DNA from: Candidatus Electrothrix aestuarii
GTDB taxonomy: Bacteria > Desulfobacterota > Desulfobulbia > Desulfobulbales > Desulfobulbaceae
Direction of reading: 5' to 3'
Length of the DNA: 64,000 nucleotides
Assembly (NCBI GenBank): GCA_032595685.2
Contig: CP159373.1
Location: 1,819,001 to 1,883,000 of the forward strand
Shown: piece by piece, positions 14,546 through 23,806 of the stretch
Layout of the letters: every line of letters starts with the position of its first letter
Position numbering within the stretch: position 1 is the stretch's first letter
Made by a program: the position numbers and the translations under genes
Notes under the pieces: generated by a model
Told to the model about the DNA's origin: nothing
The model's input: the letters and a program-made list of their open reading frames with translations, nothing else
Databases searched by the model: none

Positions 14546-15898
14546 GTGAAGAGCAACGCCTATCCTCTGGTCGCCCTAATCGGACGACCCAACGTGGGGA
14601 AATCCACCCTGTTTAACCGTATCACTCGACGGCGCGACGCCATTGTCGACCCCACACCGGGAGTCACCCGGGACCGTCATTATGCCCAGGCCAGCTGGGA
14701 GGAGTGTGCCTTCATGTTGGTGGATACCGGCGGTATTGAGGAGGCCGATGGACCGGACAGCGATCAGTTCAGTGATCATATCCGCACCCAGGCCTTGCAG
14801 GCCATTGAAGAGGCTGACCTTATTCTTCTCCTCCTGGATGGACGCCAAGGCGTATTGCCGGGTGACCATGAGATCGTAGAAATCCTCCGGCGCACTGATA
14901 AAGAAGTTTTCTTTATCGTGAATAAGATTGATGCCCCGGAAGTAGAAGCCGAATTGCTGACCCCGTTCTGGGAACTCGGCGTACCCGAACTCTGGGCCCT
15001 GTCTGGGGATCATGGGTACGGCTTTCGTACCCTGATGGATGCCTTGGTTAATAAACTGGGAAAAACAGAGGCCCCGGCGGAACTGCCCGAAGGAACGATC
15101 CGTCTTGCCTTCCTGGGACGCCCCAATGTGGGCAAATCCTCTATGGTCAACGCCATCATGGGGCAGGAGCGGATGGTTGTTTCTGATATCTCCGGCACCA
15201 CCCGTGACTCGGTGGACACCCTGCTCAGCCGGGACCAATATAATTACCTGCTCATTGATACGGCGGGTATCCGGCGCAAAGGTAAGACCAAGGATAAGCT
15301 GGAGAAGTTCTCCATCCTCAAGGCGCTCAAGGCCTTGGGCCGTTGTGATATCGCAGTGGTAGTCATTGATGCCGATGAGGGGATTACAGAGCAGGACACC
15401 AAGGTCATCGGGTATACCCAGGATCATGGCCGGGCTCTGATGATCCTTATTAATAAATGGGATCTGATCAAGGACGATAGAAAGAAGCAGAATTGGTTGT
15501 TAGAGGAAGTTCGTCTGGCTACCAACTTTATTCCCTTTGCTCCGGTTTTCAGGGTATCGGCCAAGACCGGCTATGGGGTTAAAAGGATCTTTCCAGAGAT
15601 CGGTAAGGTGCATCGGCAATTCCACCAGCGTTTTTCCACCTCAGCCCTGAATCGGCTCCTGGAATCGGCAACTCAACATCACGAGCCTCCTATGTATCGG
15701 GGGCGAAGGCTGAAGCTGTACTACACCGCCCAAATCGATACGGCGCCCCCATCTTTTGTGGTGATTGCCAATTATCCCAAGGAAATCCATTTTTCCTATC
15801 AACGTTACCTGAAGAACCAGTTTAGGGAAGGTCTGGGGCTGGATCGGGTACCGGTACGTCTCATCTTTAAGGAGCGGAGCGGACGAACAAAGCGTTAA
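14546..15898 (+). CDS. der: Ribosome-assembly GTPase Der (EngA)
   Basis: The product has 450 residues from a GTG start. It has two tandem G domains: GRPNVGKSTLF (about 12-22) with DTGGIEE and NKID, and GRPNVGKSSMV (about 191-201) with DTAGIRRKGK and NKWD. A C-terminal KH-like domain follows (FVVIANYPKEIHFSYQRYLKNQFREGLGLDRVPVRLIFK). Der is essential for 50S subunit maturation. Length and motifs are standard. Confidence 0.97.
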   Translation: MKSNAYPLVALIGRPNVGKSTLFNRITRRRDAIVDPTPGVTRDRHYAQASWEECAFMLVDTGGIEEADGPDSDQFSDHIRTQALQAIEEADLILLLLDGRQGVLPGDHEIVEILRRTDKEVFFIVNKIDAPEVEAELLTPFWELGVPELWALSGDHGYGFRTLMDALVNKLGKTEAPAELPEGTIRLAFLGRPNVGKSSMVNAIMGQERMVVSDISGTTRDSVDTLLSRDQYNYLLIDTAGIRRKGKTKDKLEKFSILKALKALGRCDIAVVVIDADEGITEQDTKVIGYTQDHGRALMILINKWDLIKDDRKKQNWLLEEVRLATNFIPFAPVFRVSAKTGYGVKRIFPEIGKVHRQFHQRFSTSALNRLLESATQHHEPPMYRGRRLKLYYTAQIDTAPPSFVVIANYPKEIHFSYQRYLKNQFREGLGLDRVPVRLIFKERSGRTKR

Positions 15899-16198
15899 GA
15901 AGTCTCACCGGTCCTCTGGTAAAAGGGGTGATATTATCCTCCCGCCTGTGGTAGTTTAGGGAGAGGGTGGGTTCTTTTTTCTCAGAACAAGGAAGTTGCT
16001 GTTCCTTGGTCATGAATTTTATTTTTTGCCCTTTGGAGTTCCTTTTCAACGAACACCTTTACGTAAAGCGGCTTGCCAAAAAAAAATCAGAAGAGTATTC
16101 TTATCTCAACTTGTTGAACAGTCAGAGACTGTCACAAAAGGGCTTGCTGAAAAAAATGCAGAGTTTTTTGCTTTTATGGATATGATACAAAGAAGTCT
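15899..16198. other. Intergenic stretch with ambiguous coding signal
   Basis: Two overlapping frames are open here (15967-16185, and 15996-16202 from a TTG). The second ends with ATGA overlapping the next gene's start, and its last 30 residues (LVEQSETVTKGLAEKNAEFFAFMDMI) look protein-like. A run of nine A at 16079-16087 suggests a frameshift between the two frames. It may be a decayed or misread small gene, but neither frame has a good start. Confidence 0.3.
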
Positions 16199-16750
16199 AT
16201 GAGCTGGAGAAAAGATATCGACAGGATACTCCTTCCTGAGAAAATTTGGGAGGAGATCGTCGCGCATTGTCGAAGAAAGGTGGCAGGAGAGTTTCTTCCC
16301 GGAGAAACAGAGGTGAATAGGGCCTTTGGTATTCTTGCCGGGGTGCAGGCAGGAAGAGAGCTGCATGTACGTAAGGTGATTCCGGTAAAAAAAAACGCCA
16401 GGAATCAGGAACCCCTGAAAAGTTTTATGGACAAGATGATGGAAGAGCATGCTGTTCCATCGACCACCCCGCTCAGTAAACGAGGCTGGATAACCGATCC
16501 GCAAGAATTCAAAGCATGCCTTGATCTCTGCCAAAAAGATGGTCTTTCCATTTTCGGTGCCTATCATATCCATGTGATGCCCTGGGAAGGCGACCCCCTT
16601 CGCGACACCCCAACCCGTCTTGATACCCTCTTGGTTAAGAATAGCAAAATGTTCTCCTTTATCATTTCTCTGGTCGATGTTGAAAAACCTTCTATGCGCG
16701 CCTTTTATGAAGGAGAAATTGACCAGGAATCGTCGATTATCATCGTTTAA
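16199..16750 (+). CDS. Putative JAMM/MPN-like protein
   Basis: The product has 183 residues. The N-terminal LPEKIWEEIVAHCRRKVAGEFLPGETEVNRAFGILAG, and later GAYHIHVMPWEGDPLRDTPTRLDTLLVKN, recall the JAB/MPN zinc-peptidase fold (family pattern H-x-H then S/T-x2-D). Here H-I-H is followed at a longer distance by T-R-L-D, so a zinc site is possible but not certain. The C-terminus (FSFIISLVDVEKPSMRAFYEGE) fits the same fold. It is followed 24 bp later by the amino-acid dehydrogenase gene. Substrate unknown. Confidence 0.5.
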   Translation: MSWRKDIDRILLPEKIWEEIVAHCRRKVAGEFLPGETEVNRAFGILAGVQAGRELHVRKVIPVKKNARNQEPLKSFMDKMMEEHAVPSTTPLSKRGWITDPQEFKACLDLCQKDGLSIFGAYHIHVMPWEGDPLRDTPTRLDTLLVKNSKMFSFIISLVDVEKPSMRAFYEGEIDQESSIIIV

Positions 16751-16774
16751 TTTATTTTCCAGCACTAGGTTTTT

Positions 16775-17968
16775 ATGTTCACAGCAGCTATGAGAAAAGA
16801 CTCGGATCTTATTGTCGAATATACAGATCCGCTTGAGGGATTTAAGGGATGGCTGGTCATTGATTCGATGACCCATAAACTGGCAGCCGGAGGGCTTCGG
16901 GTGCAGAAGGGACTGACCTGCGAATGCGTCCAGCGTCTTGCAGCCACCATGACCCTGAAGATGCGCATTGCCGGTATCCGGGCTGATGGTGCCAAAAGCG
17001 GTATTGATTATGACCCGGCCAGCCCGGGCAAGCAGGAGGCCCTGTATCGTTTTATCCGCGCTATCAAACCCTATATGGAAGAGCGCTATTCTATGGGGCC
17101 GGACCTGAATACCACCATGCCTGAACTGGATGCTGTGTGTCAGCGCCTCGGTTTTTCCTCCATCAAGAACGCTGTGGCCAGGAATCAGCAGCTTGATGAC
17201 ACGGCCTTTGCCCAACGAACAGCCTTGCTTGCCGCGCCTCTCGGCCCTGCTACACTTGGTAGGTTGCGGTCTGGTGCCGGTGTCGCTGCATCCTGCCTGG
17301 CAACCCTGGAATTCCTGGGGATTCCCTCGGAAAAGGCAACCGTGGCTATCCAAGGCTTTGGTGGTTTGGCAGCTGGCGCTGCCTATTTTTTGCATAAGGC
17401 CGGAGTACGTATTGTCGGTCTGGCAGATCGGGACAAGAGCCTGTATAGCATTAACGGCACCCGGCTGGATATCCCCGCCTTGCTCGCCTCCCAGGAGGGA
17501 GGGGAGAAGGGGATTATCCCTGTGGCTGAAAATCCCAAGTTCGCATATGCTGACAATAAAAAGATCTATGATCTTTCCTGCGATATTTTTGTCCCGGCTG
17601 CTATTGAAAAGGCGGTTGATAAAGGGGTAGCAGAGCATATCAAAACAAAGGCCATTGCCAGTGGTGCCAATCTGGCTGTGACAGAAGAGGCTGAGCAGAT
17701 TCTTCATCAGCGTGCTATTCCGGTTATTCCAGATATGGTTGCGGGCTGTGGCGGTTCCCTGTCTATGGAAGGCTTGTATGGCCCAGAGACCCCTCCTACG
17801 CCTGAAGATGTCATAAACCATGTTGACAGGAAAACACGGAAAATCGTGAAGGCCATGCTGCAACGTAGTCAGCAGGATGATATTTCGCCGAGAGAGGCTG
17901 CCTTGCGCCTTTGTGCCGAGGCCCCGCTCTATCCTGATTCTAAACCCTATGTGCCGCTGGTCGAGTAG
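16775..17968 (+). CDS. Glu/Leu/Phe/Val dehydrogenase family protein
   Basis: The product has 397 residues (an alternative in-frame ATG lies at 16790). The N-terminal dimerisation/substrate domain contains AAGGLRVQKG, MTLKMRIAGIRADGAKSGIDYDP with the catalytic Lys, and MGPDLNTTMPELD. The Rossmann domain contains VAIQGFGGLAAGAAYFLHKAGVRIVGLADRD, and later SCDIFVPAAIE, IASGANLAVTEEAE and VIPDMVAGCGGSL. It should oxidatively deaminate an amino acid with NAD(P). Sequence alone does not separate glutamate from branched-chain substrates. Confidence 0.85.
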   Translation: MFTAAMRKDSDLIVEYTDPLEGFKGWLVIDSMTHKLAAGGLRVQKGLTCECVQRLAATMTLKMRIAGIRADGAKSGIDYDPASPGKQEALYRFIRAIKPYMEERYSMGPDLNTTMPELDAVCQRLGFSSIKNAVARNQQLDDTAFAQRTALLAAPLGPATLGRLRSGAGVAASCLATLEFLGIPSEKATVAIQGFGGLAAGAAYFLHKAGVRIVGLADRDKSLYSINGTRLDIPALLASQEGGEKGIIPVAENPKFAYADNKKIYDLSCDIFVPAAIEKAVDKGVAEHIKTKAIASGANLAVTEEAEQILHQRAIPVIPDMVAGCGGSLSMEGLYGPETPPTPEDVINHVDRKTRKIVKAMLQRSQQDDISPREAALRLCAEAPLYPDSKPYVPLVE

Positions 17969-18012
17969 GTCCCTGAGATTCTCTATACCTCTGTGCCTAC
18001 CGTTAAAACAGT

Positions 18013-18092
18013 GGGCTCTGTTCGACCGGCCCCTCCGGGGCGATAGGAAAACAGCGTCCCCAAGGGACTGTCGAAAATAGCCCGATTTTTTA
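18013..18092 (+). ncRNA. Structured intergenic element (multibranch fold ending in a T run)
   Basis: TTCGAC (18021-18026) pairs with GTCGAA (18070-18075) and GGGCT (18013-18017) with AGCCC (18079-18083). Inside are two hairpins: GCCCC-TCC-GGGGC (18029-18041) and GTCCC-CAA-GGGAC (18056-18068). ATTTTTTA follows. It may be a terminator-like REP element or a small RNA. The second hairpin recurs near 14331. No family is recognised. Confidence 0.45.
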
Positions 18093-18134
18093 AAACCAGG
18101 GCTGAACTGAATCTATTCATCTTCGATACCTTCT

Positions 18135-19499
18135 ATGCCCGTCCATCCCTTTGATTTTCAGATAAACCCTCATGTTTTCAGCACCCCGGAGCTGGAGGCC
18201 CTTTTTGACGAACAGGCCGTGCTGCAACGCTGGCTTGATTTTGAGGCTGCCTTGGCAGGTGCTCAGGGCAAGCTCGGCATTATTCCTGAACAGGCTACGG
18301 TTGAGATCCAGGCAAAGGCAACGCTGGAACAGATTGATCTGGAGAGCGTCCGTGAGGGATATGGTAAGAGCCGCAATTCCGTGGTTCCGCTCTTGGGCGG
18401 GCTTCGCCGGGCCTGCCGGGACGGATATGGGGAATATGTTCATTACGGCGCAACAACTCAGGATGTCCTGGATACCGGCCAGATCCTCTCGCTTAAGCAG
18501 GTCTTGAATATCCTGCATCGGGATCTCCTGGCTATGGAAGAGATTTGCTTACAGCTGGCTGAGAAGCACCGCGCAACGCCTATGGTTGCCAGAACCCACG
18601 GTCAACAGGCCTTACCCACCACCTTTGGCCTGAAGGTCGCAGGTTGGTTGACAGAAATACGTCGTCATATCCAACGTATCACACATCTGCAAAACACGGT
18701 TTGTGTTGGTCAGCTCAGTGGTGCTGTGGGGACCTATGCGGCCTTGGGCACCCAGGGACTTGCGGTTGCGGATAAGACCATGCAGCTGCTCGGTCTGGAG
18801 CATGATCCCCTTTCCTGGCATACCAGCCGTGATCGGATTGCTGAGTTGGCTTCGGATTTCGCACTGTTGGTTATGACCTTGGCCAAGATTGCCAATGAGA
18901 TTTTTCAGCTCCAGAAAACAGAGATAGACGAGCTCCGTGAGCCCTCGTTGTCCGGAGCATTGTCCAGCAGCACTATGCCTCACAAGCAGAATCCGGTTAT
19001 CTGTCAGCGGGTGAATGCCCTGGCAAAGCATGTTCGAGCCTTGGCTGGGACGGTCATGGAAAGTACGCAGCATGAGCATGAGCGAGATCCCCGTTGTCTT
19101 TGGGCCGAGTGGTTAGCTATTCCTCAGCTCTGTGTCTATACCGGGACAGCCCTGCAATCTATGCTTGGAGTCCTTGGTGGCCTCACCGTGCGAACAGAGC
19201 AGATGCTGACCAATCTGCATGAACGAAGGGATTTGATCTCTACTGAATGGTTGCTTTTTCAACTGAGCAAGGAAATGGGGAAGAATAAGGCACTGGAGAA
19301 ATTGCACCGTTTAGCAGGCCTTGCCACAGAGAATGGGACCAGCCTGAAAGAGGTTGTTCTGGCTGATGATGAAATAGGGCCGCTGTTTACGGCAGAAGGT
19401 CTTGCTCCCCTTGATCAACCAGAGCAATATATTGGGCATGCCATAGAAATTGTGGGGAAAACAATTGCGGCTATTCGTCAGCAGAGAAAGAAAGGCTAA
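18135..19499 (+). CDS. Adenylosuccinate lyase-family protein (fumarase superfamily)
   Basis: The product has 454 residues. Superfamily signatures are present: RTHGQQALPTTFG (153-165), QLSGAVGTYAALG, and the mobile loop SSTMPHKQNP (278-287) with the catalytic Ser region. The family splits arginino- or adenylosuccinates, or related compounds, with release of fumarate. The N-terminus (FSTPELEALFDEQAVLQRWLDFEAALAGAQGKLGIIP) is also close to carboxymuconate cycloisomerases. PurB function is the simplest reading but not proven; no other pur gene is adjacent. Confidence 0.8.
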   Translation: MPVHPFDFQINPHVFSTPELEALFDEQAVLQRWLDFEAALAGAQGKLGIIPEQATVEIQAKATLEQIDLESVREGYGKSRNSVVPLLGGLRRACRDGYGEYVHYGATTQDVLDTGQILSLKQVLNILHRDLLAMEEICLQLAEKHRATPMVARTHGQQALPTTFGLKVAGWLTEIRRHIQRITHLQNTVCVGQLSGAVGTYAALGTQGLAVADKTMQLLGLEHDPLSWHTSRDRIAELASDFALLVMTLAKIANEIFQLQKTEIDELREPSLSGALSSSTMPHKQNPVICQRVNALAKHVRALAGTVMESTQHEHERDPRCLWAEWLAIPQLCVYTGTALQSMLGVLGGLTVRTEQMLTNLHERRDLISTEWLLFQLSKEMGKNKALEKLHRLAGLATENGTSLKEVVLADDEIGPLFTAEGLAPLDQPEQYIGHAIEIVGKTIAAIRQQRKKG

Positions 19500-19661
19500 G
19501 CAGGACGTCTCTATGTCCTCATCTCTTGGCGGGATGAAATTTTGTCCTTGTCAAGAGTATCAGGGTGTGCTTTAAAAAAAAGGTGAAGGGATTTTCAAGG
19601 GCTAGGCCTAAGCTATTTCGTTGCCGGTAATTCGGTAGAATCTATGGAGGAGACCCGAACA

Positions 19662-19850
19662 ATGCGAAACGTAAAAATCGATATGGAAAAATGCACAAAT
19701 TGCCGAGAGTGCATCGAGGTTTGCCCTGAAGAAGTCTTTCAATTACAGAATGGTGTCCCTGTCCATGTTCACAAAGAGAAATGTATTGAATGCGATCTTT
19801 GTATCAATATTTGCCCGGAAGATGCTATCAGCGTTATAGGATCTTCCTAA
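19662..19850 (+). CDS. 2[4Fe-4S] ferredoxin
   Basis: The product has 62 residues from the ATG at 19662; GGAGGAG at 19646-19652 decides this start over an ATG at 19644. Two clostridial-type cluster motifs are seen: C-TN-C-RE-C-IEV-CP and C-IE-C-DL-C-INI-CP. It carries electrons at low potential in the cytoplasm, with an unknown partner. It stands alone between purB-like and an opposite-strand small gene. Confidence 0.93.
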   Translation: MRNVKIDMEKCTNCRECIEVCPEEVFQLQNGVPVHVHKEKCIECDLCINICPEDAISVIGSS

Positions 19851-19919
19851 TACACTGCCTCGCATCTTCCCTTGCTGTTTTTCTCTTCTTGCATGAGAAG
19901 GGCTGTTGGCAAAAAATGA

Positions 19920-20261
19920 TCAGGTGATTCCCTCCCAGGAGAAGGTTTCGTACATGGAAGGGGAAAAGGATGAGGTTGGCAGACAGGAGTTCCACACCTG
20001 ACGTCCTGTCTGTAATGATGCGCTCAATGGGCAGCGTTGCCAGTTAATAATAAAACTCCCTCCCTCTATCGTTCTGATTATCCCACACTCGCTTATTCCT
20101 GAGCAGTCTTCCAGTGTTCGGGAAAGAATTCTAATGTGTCCGTGCCAGTCTTCCTGTTGTTTAATGGTTTCGATGTCTCGAATCCGTACCTCTACGGTCT
20201 TCTTGGTAACAGGGCAATGACATCTCCTATGGTGAACGCTACTTACCAACCTTGTAATCAT
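19920..20261 (-). CDS. Hypothetical protein with paired cysteines
   Basis: The product has 113 residues. GAGGTG lies 5 nt before the ATG on the minus strand, which supports translation. The sequence contains CHCPVTKKTVEVRIR, then CSGISECGII and WQRCP. These spaced Cys pairs resemble small proteins that bind zinc or an Fe-S cluster. No membrane helix is seen. The family is not recognised. Confidence 0.5.
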   Translation of the reverse strand: MITRLVSSVHHRRCHCPVTKKTVEVRIRDIETIKQQEDWHGHIRILSRTLEDCSGISECGIIRTIEGGSFIINWQRCPLSASLQTGRQVWNSCLPTSSFSPSMYETFSWEGIT

Positions 20262-20495
20262 GTTTCACCTCATATGGGTTGAGTGCCTTCCTTTGCTTTA
20301 TAGTACATTGTGGGTATTTTTTTGACAATATTGTTCTTGATTCTGTATGGTTATATTTGTCTTTTGTTGAAATTTCATTGCGGCACAAGAGAATTTTACC
20401 GCCCTTTCGTGAGAGATTATTTCCTGCATTTTTCTCTGCCGATGTGTTGATCCCTTACCTGATGCGTCCTTTCAAGTAGAGAAAATCCTGGGGAA
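20262..20495. other. AT-rich intergenic stretch
   Basis: A small plus-strand open frame (20279-20479) is rich in Phe and lacks a ribosome binding site, so no gene is called. With the pseudogene that follows, this is a 420-bp gap before the PAS-GGDEF gene. Confidence 0.4.
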
Positions 20496-20677
20496 ATGAT
20501 CGCCAGTTATGACGACCTGGTTTTGCCTGATGCTCAAGAAAACCACCGCATGCTTGATGCAAAGAAAGGAACCATATATGATAACCTTAATAATCTTTCC
20601 AGCATCCTGAAAAAGCAAAGCTTATTGATGCAACGCTATTCTATGAGCAGCTGCTGACGGATAAATTTCTGCCCTGA
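20496..20677 (+). pseudogene. Decayed gene fragment upstream of the PAS-GGDEF gene
   Basis: One frame (20496-20657) reads MIASYDDLVLPDAQENHRML then DAKKGTIYDNLNNLSS. A second frame, ending at 20677, reads SFQHPEKAKLIDATLFYEQL then LTDKFLP. Both look coding and together would form one protein tail joined by a frameshift near 20600. No family is recognised. The end lies 9 bp before the next start, as in a former operon. Confidence 0.35.
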
Positions 20678-20685
20678 AGGAGCGT

Positions 20686-22722
20686 ATGCAGCTGAGATTC
20701 CTTGTCCCCTGCACGATGTTTTTTTGCGTGCTCATGACTATCTTCTTCTCCTTTCTTGGGAGTCGGAGCATTATTCTGTCCCGGGTGGAGAACACCCAAA
20801 AGGTGTTGGTGAGGGAACGTATAGGAACGCTACAGGGGATACTGGAACATATTGCTGTAAAAGAAAAAAAACTGATAGCTGAAATCCTTTCCCTGTACGG
20901 TGCAGCCCCTGATCATGATATTTTGATGCTGACGGATCAGGATGGAAAAGTTATTTCCTCAACGCATTATGAGGATATAGGTCTGCCTTGGCAGGAAACA
21001 GAGTTTGCCGACAGGCAGGTTTCTGCGTTTTCTCTTCGAGAGCAGTCTGTTCTCGTCAATATGTCCGATGATAGAGAAAAGCAGGATGCCTACGCCTCTA
21101 TTTGTTGGAAAAGTGAACAGCGCGGTTTGCGTAATCAAATCTGTGGGGTGCTCTATTATCGTCAGAATCTCGGATATCATAAAGACATAGCGCTGAGCGA
21201 TATCTATAGACTGCTCAGTCTGATCAGTGGCGGCAGCATATTCCTGGGGTTTCTGCTTTGGGGATTTCTTCATCAGCATTTAACACGACGAACATCGGAT
21301 CTTATTGATGTCCTTGAGCGATACAGCAAGGGAGAGCGAGATATAGATGCGCAGGTCTCTGGTCATGATGAGCTGACGAAGATTACCTCTTCCATCAATA
21401 TGCTCATCAATACGATATATGAGGACGAGATAGCTATCCAGAGGAGTGAGCAGCGTTTCCGTTCTTTGGTGGAGAATATTCCCGGTGCTGTGTATCGCAG
21501 CGACATAGAACTTCCTCGCCACATGTTGTTTCTCAGTAAGGGGATTGAAAAGATTTGTTCCTATTCTGTGGCAGAGTTACTTGCTAACCCGGAGCTGAAA
21601 TTTTTTGACCTTATTGATCCTGATCATCGGGAGAAGGTTATGTCTTATATCCATACCCAATTGCAGGAGGGTGAGCCTTTTAGCACCGAATACCCGCTGA
21701 TGAATAGCAAAGGAGAAACCCGCTGGGTTTTGGATATCGGGCGTGAGGTGACCGATGCAACAGATAAAGAACGCTATGTTGAGGGGATTATTCTTGATAT
21801 CACTGAACGTAAGAAAACCGAAGCCAGCTTGTTGAATCAGCAGAGAATGCTCAAGGCTATGAGCTTAGCTGCCCATGATCCTATGATCATTATTGATGGT
21901 CAGGATAACATCCTTTTCTGGAATACCGCCGCTGAGAAGCTGTATGGCTATAGCGCTGAGGAGGTGGTTCAGAAAAGAAAGATGCACTACCTTATCTGCA
22001 CGAAAGAGGATAGAGAGCTGGCCTATAAAGGTTTCGAGAAATTTATTCAGACTGGACAAGGGGCTGTCCTCAACAGTGTGATGGAATTCCAGAGTGTCCA
22101 CCGGAGTGGCAGACTTTTTCCTGTAGAGCGGTCGGTAGCGGCTTTTCAGATGGACGATACTTGGTATGCCGTGGGGTCTGTGCGTGATATCACAGATCGT
22201 AAGAATGCGGAAAAGGCCCTGCGTTCACTTGCGACTACGGATTCGTTGACTTCCTTGAATAACCGTCGCCATTTTCTTGAGCTTTCTTCGAAGGAAATTA
22301 GCGATGCACAGCGCTATGCCATGCCCCTTGCTGTTTTTATGTTTGATGTTGATTTCTTTAAGTCTGTCAATGACACCTATGGTCATGATATTGGTGATCA
22401 GGTTCTTAAGGAATTGGCTGAGCTGAGTAGGAAAAAAGTTCGTGATACAGACATTATCGGAAGGCTCGGTGGAGAGGAATTTGCTGTTACTCTGCCGAAT
22501 ACGGAGCGGGCGCATGCAGAAAAAGCTGCGGAGCGGCTCCGGAAGGCAGTGGCTGAGCATCGGGTGATCACGGCAAAGGAGGAGCTGATCGTGACCATCA
22601 GTATCGGGGTAGTTATGATGGAGGCTGGCAAGGAATGTGATATCGATGCCTTGTTAAAGGAGGCTGATGAGGCTCTGTATCGGGCGAAAAAACAGGGGAG
22701 AAATTGTGTTATTATGGCCTGA
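20686..22722 (+). CDS. Membrane sensor diguanylate cyclase (HAMP-PAS-PAS-GGDEF)
   Basis: The product has 678 residues; AAGGAG precedes the ATG. An N-terminal helix (FLVPCTMFFCVLMTIFFSFLG) and a second (SLISGGSIFLGFLLWGFL, about 180-200) enclose a periplasmic sensor region, followed by a HAMP-like linker. Two PAS domains (about 260-385 and 395-510, each ending DITERKK/DITDRKN) precede the GGDEF domain (LTSLNNRRHFLEL, DVDFFKSVND, LGGEEFAV). The active-site variant GGEEF is catalytically normal, and RDTD five residues before it is an inhibitory site. It should make c-di-GMP in response to unknown signals. Confidence 0.93.
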   Translation: MQLRFLVPCTMFFCVLMTIFFSFLGSRSIILSRVENTQKVLVRERIGTLQGILEHIAVKEKKLIAEILSLYGAAPDHDILMLTDQDGKVISSTHYEDIGLPWQETEFADRQVSAFSLREQSVLVNMSDDREKQDAYASICWKSEQRGLRNQICGVLYYRQNLGYHKDIALSDIYRLLSLISGGSIFLGFLLWGFLHQHLTRRTSDLIDVLERYSKGERDIDAQVSGHDELTKITSSINMLINTIYEDEIAIQRSEQRFRSLVENIPGAVYRSDIELPRHMLFLSKGIEKICSYSVAELLANPELKFFDLIDPDHREKVMSYIHTQLQEGEPFSTEYPLMNSKGETRWVLDIGREVTDATDKERYVEGIILDITERKKTEASLLNQQRMLKAMSLAAHDPMIIIDGQDNILFWNTAAEKLYGYSAEEVVQKRKMHYLICTKEDRELAYKGFEKFIQTGQGAVLNSVMEFQSVHRSGRLFPVERSVAAFQMDDTWYAVGSVRDITDRKNAEKALRSLATTDSLTSLNNRRHFLELSSKEISDAQRYAMPLAVFMFDVDFFKSVNDTYGHDIGDQVLKELAELSRKKVRDTDIIGRLGGEEFAVTLPNTERAHAEKAAERLRKAVAEHRVITAKEELIVTISIGVVMMEAGKECDIDALLKEADEALYRAKKQGRNCVIMA

Positions 22723-23035
22723 GATCCGACATTCCGCATGTCACGTTGTAGGGTTTAGAATTAATGGATACGGTGGACCGTTTTATAGACTTTTTTGAGA
22801 AGAGGGTATTTTTTACACACCACTCTTCTAGCTTTACCTGGAGCTTCTCTTCACTCCCCTATTGCATAATTTCCCCTGTTTTTGTACAGTCCTGAATTTA
22901 TAAAATATGATGTAAGCATATGTTCCAGCTCACAGCGATTAAAAATATCAGCCCACGATTCATCCCTATCCAGAGCGAGCAGATCGGGCAGCGGTCTACA
23001 AGCTGATTCGTAAATACTCTTCTCATGAAAACAGC
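22723..23035. other. Intergenic stretch before trpC
   Basis: No supported gene is found. A 28-codon frame (ATG near 22920) ends 30 bp before trpC but has no Trp codons and no ribosome binding site, so it is not a trp leader peptide. No attenuator-type alternative hairpins were evident by eye. Confidence 0.4.
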
Positions 23036-23806
23036 ATGATTCTTGATACCATTGTCGCACGAAAAAAAGAAGAAGTCGCAGCCCTGAAACAACGGGGCAT
23101 CCGCCCCCCAGAGAGCGAAACACCCCTTGATCCGCCACGCGGTTTTATGCAAGCCTTGATTGCGGCACCAGGTGTGGCCATCATTGCCGAGGCCAAGAAG
23201 GCATCTCCCTCCAAGGGGGTGATTGAACCGAATTTTAATCCGCAAAAAATAGCGCTCAACTATAAACAGGGCGGTGCCCATGCCATATCCGTCCTCACGG
23301 ACCAGGGCTTCTTCCAAGGCTCCATTGATTACATTCCTCTCGTCAGGAGCACGGTGGACCTTCCAGTTCTGCGCAAAGAGTTCATCATTGATCCCCTCCA
23401 GATCGAAGAAGCTACCGCCTTTGGTGCCGATGCGATCCTCCTTATCGCCGCCATTCTGGAAACCGAGCAAATCAGAGATTTTCGCCTCCAGGCCGAGGAA
23501 GCAGGCATAGATGTGTTGGTTGAAGTACATAACGAGGAAGAGCTGGAAAAGACCCTAGCTGCAGAAAGCAAACTCATCGGTATTAATAATCGTAATCTGA
23601 ACGACTTCACAGTTGACCTGGAAACCACTTTCAGGCTGCAACAGCAAATTCCATCTAACATCCCCATTGTCAGCGAATCAGGTATATCGACCCGCGAAGA
23701 AATGCTCCGCCTCCAGGAAGCCGGTATTACAGCAGCCCTGATCGGGGAAAGCCTGATGCGTAGTGCTGAGCAGGGTGAAACACTCCGTCATTTTCTCTCT
23801 ACTTAA
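23036..23806 (+). CDS. trpC: Indole-3-glycerol phosphate synthase
   Basis: The product has 256 residues. The (beta/alpha)8 barrel shows IIAEAKKASPSKGVI (catalytic Glu/Lys), VLTDQGFFQGS, VLRKEFIIDPLQI, GADAILLIAAIL, LVEVHNEEEL, IGINNRNLNDF and SESGIS. It closes the indole ring in tryptophan synthesis. trpF starts within the stop codon (TAATG), so the two are coupled. The rest of the trp pathway is not in the window. Confidence 0.96.
   Translation: MILDTIVARKKEEVAALKQRGIRPPESETPLDPPRGFMQALIAAPGVAIIAEAKKASPSKGVIEPNFNPQKIALNYKQGGAHAISVLTDQGFFQGSIDYIPLVRSTVDLPVLRKEFIIDPLQIEEATAFGADAILLIAAILETEQIRDFRLQAEEAGIDVLVEVHNEEELEKTLAAESKLIGINNRNLNDFTVDLETTFRLQQQIPSNIPIVSESGISTREEMLRLQEAGITAALIGESLMRSAEQGETLRHFLST

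Noticed and set aside
14576-15427. Long minus-strand open frame opposite der
   Set aside because: It is a shadow of the highly biased der coding strand and has no domain or start signal.
15996-16202. Frame ending in ATGA overlap with the JAMM-like gene
   Set aside because: The tail looks coding, but the only start is a TTG without a site and a competing frame overlaps; recorded only as an ambiguous region.
16106-17863. Long minus-strand open frame opposite the JAMM-like and dehydrogenase genes
   Set aside because: It mirrors two well-supported genes on the plus strand and encodes no recognisable protein.
22898-23035. Possible trp leader peptide before trpC
   Set aside because: The short frame has no Trp codons and no ribosome binding site, and alternative hairpins were not evident.
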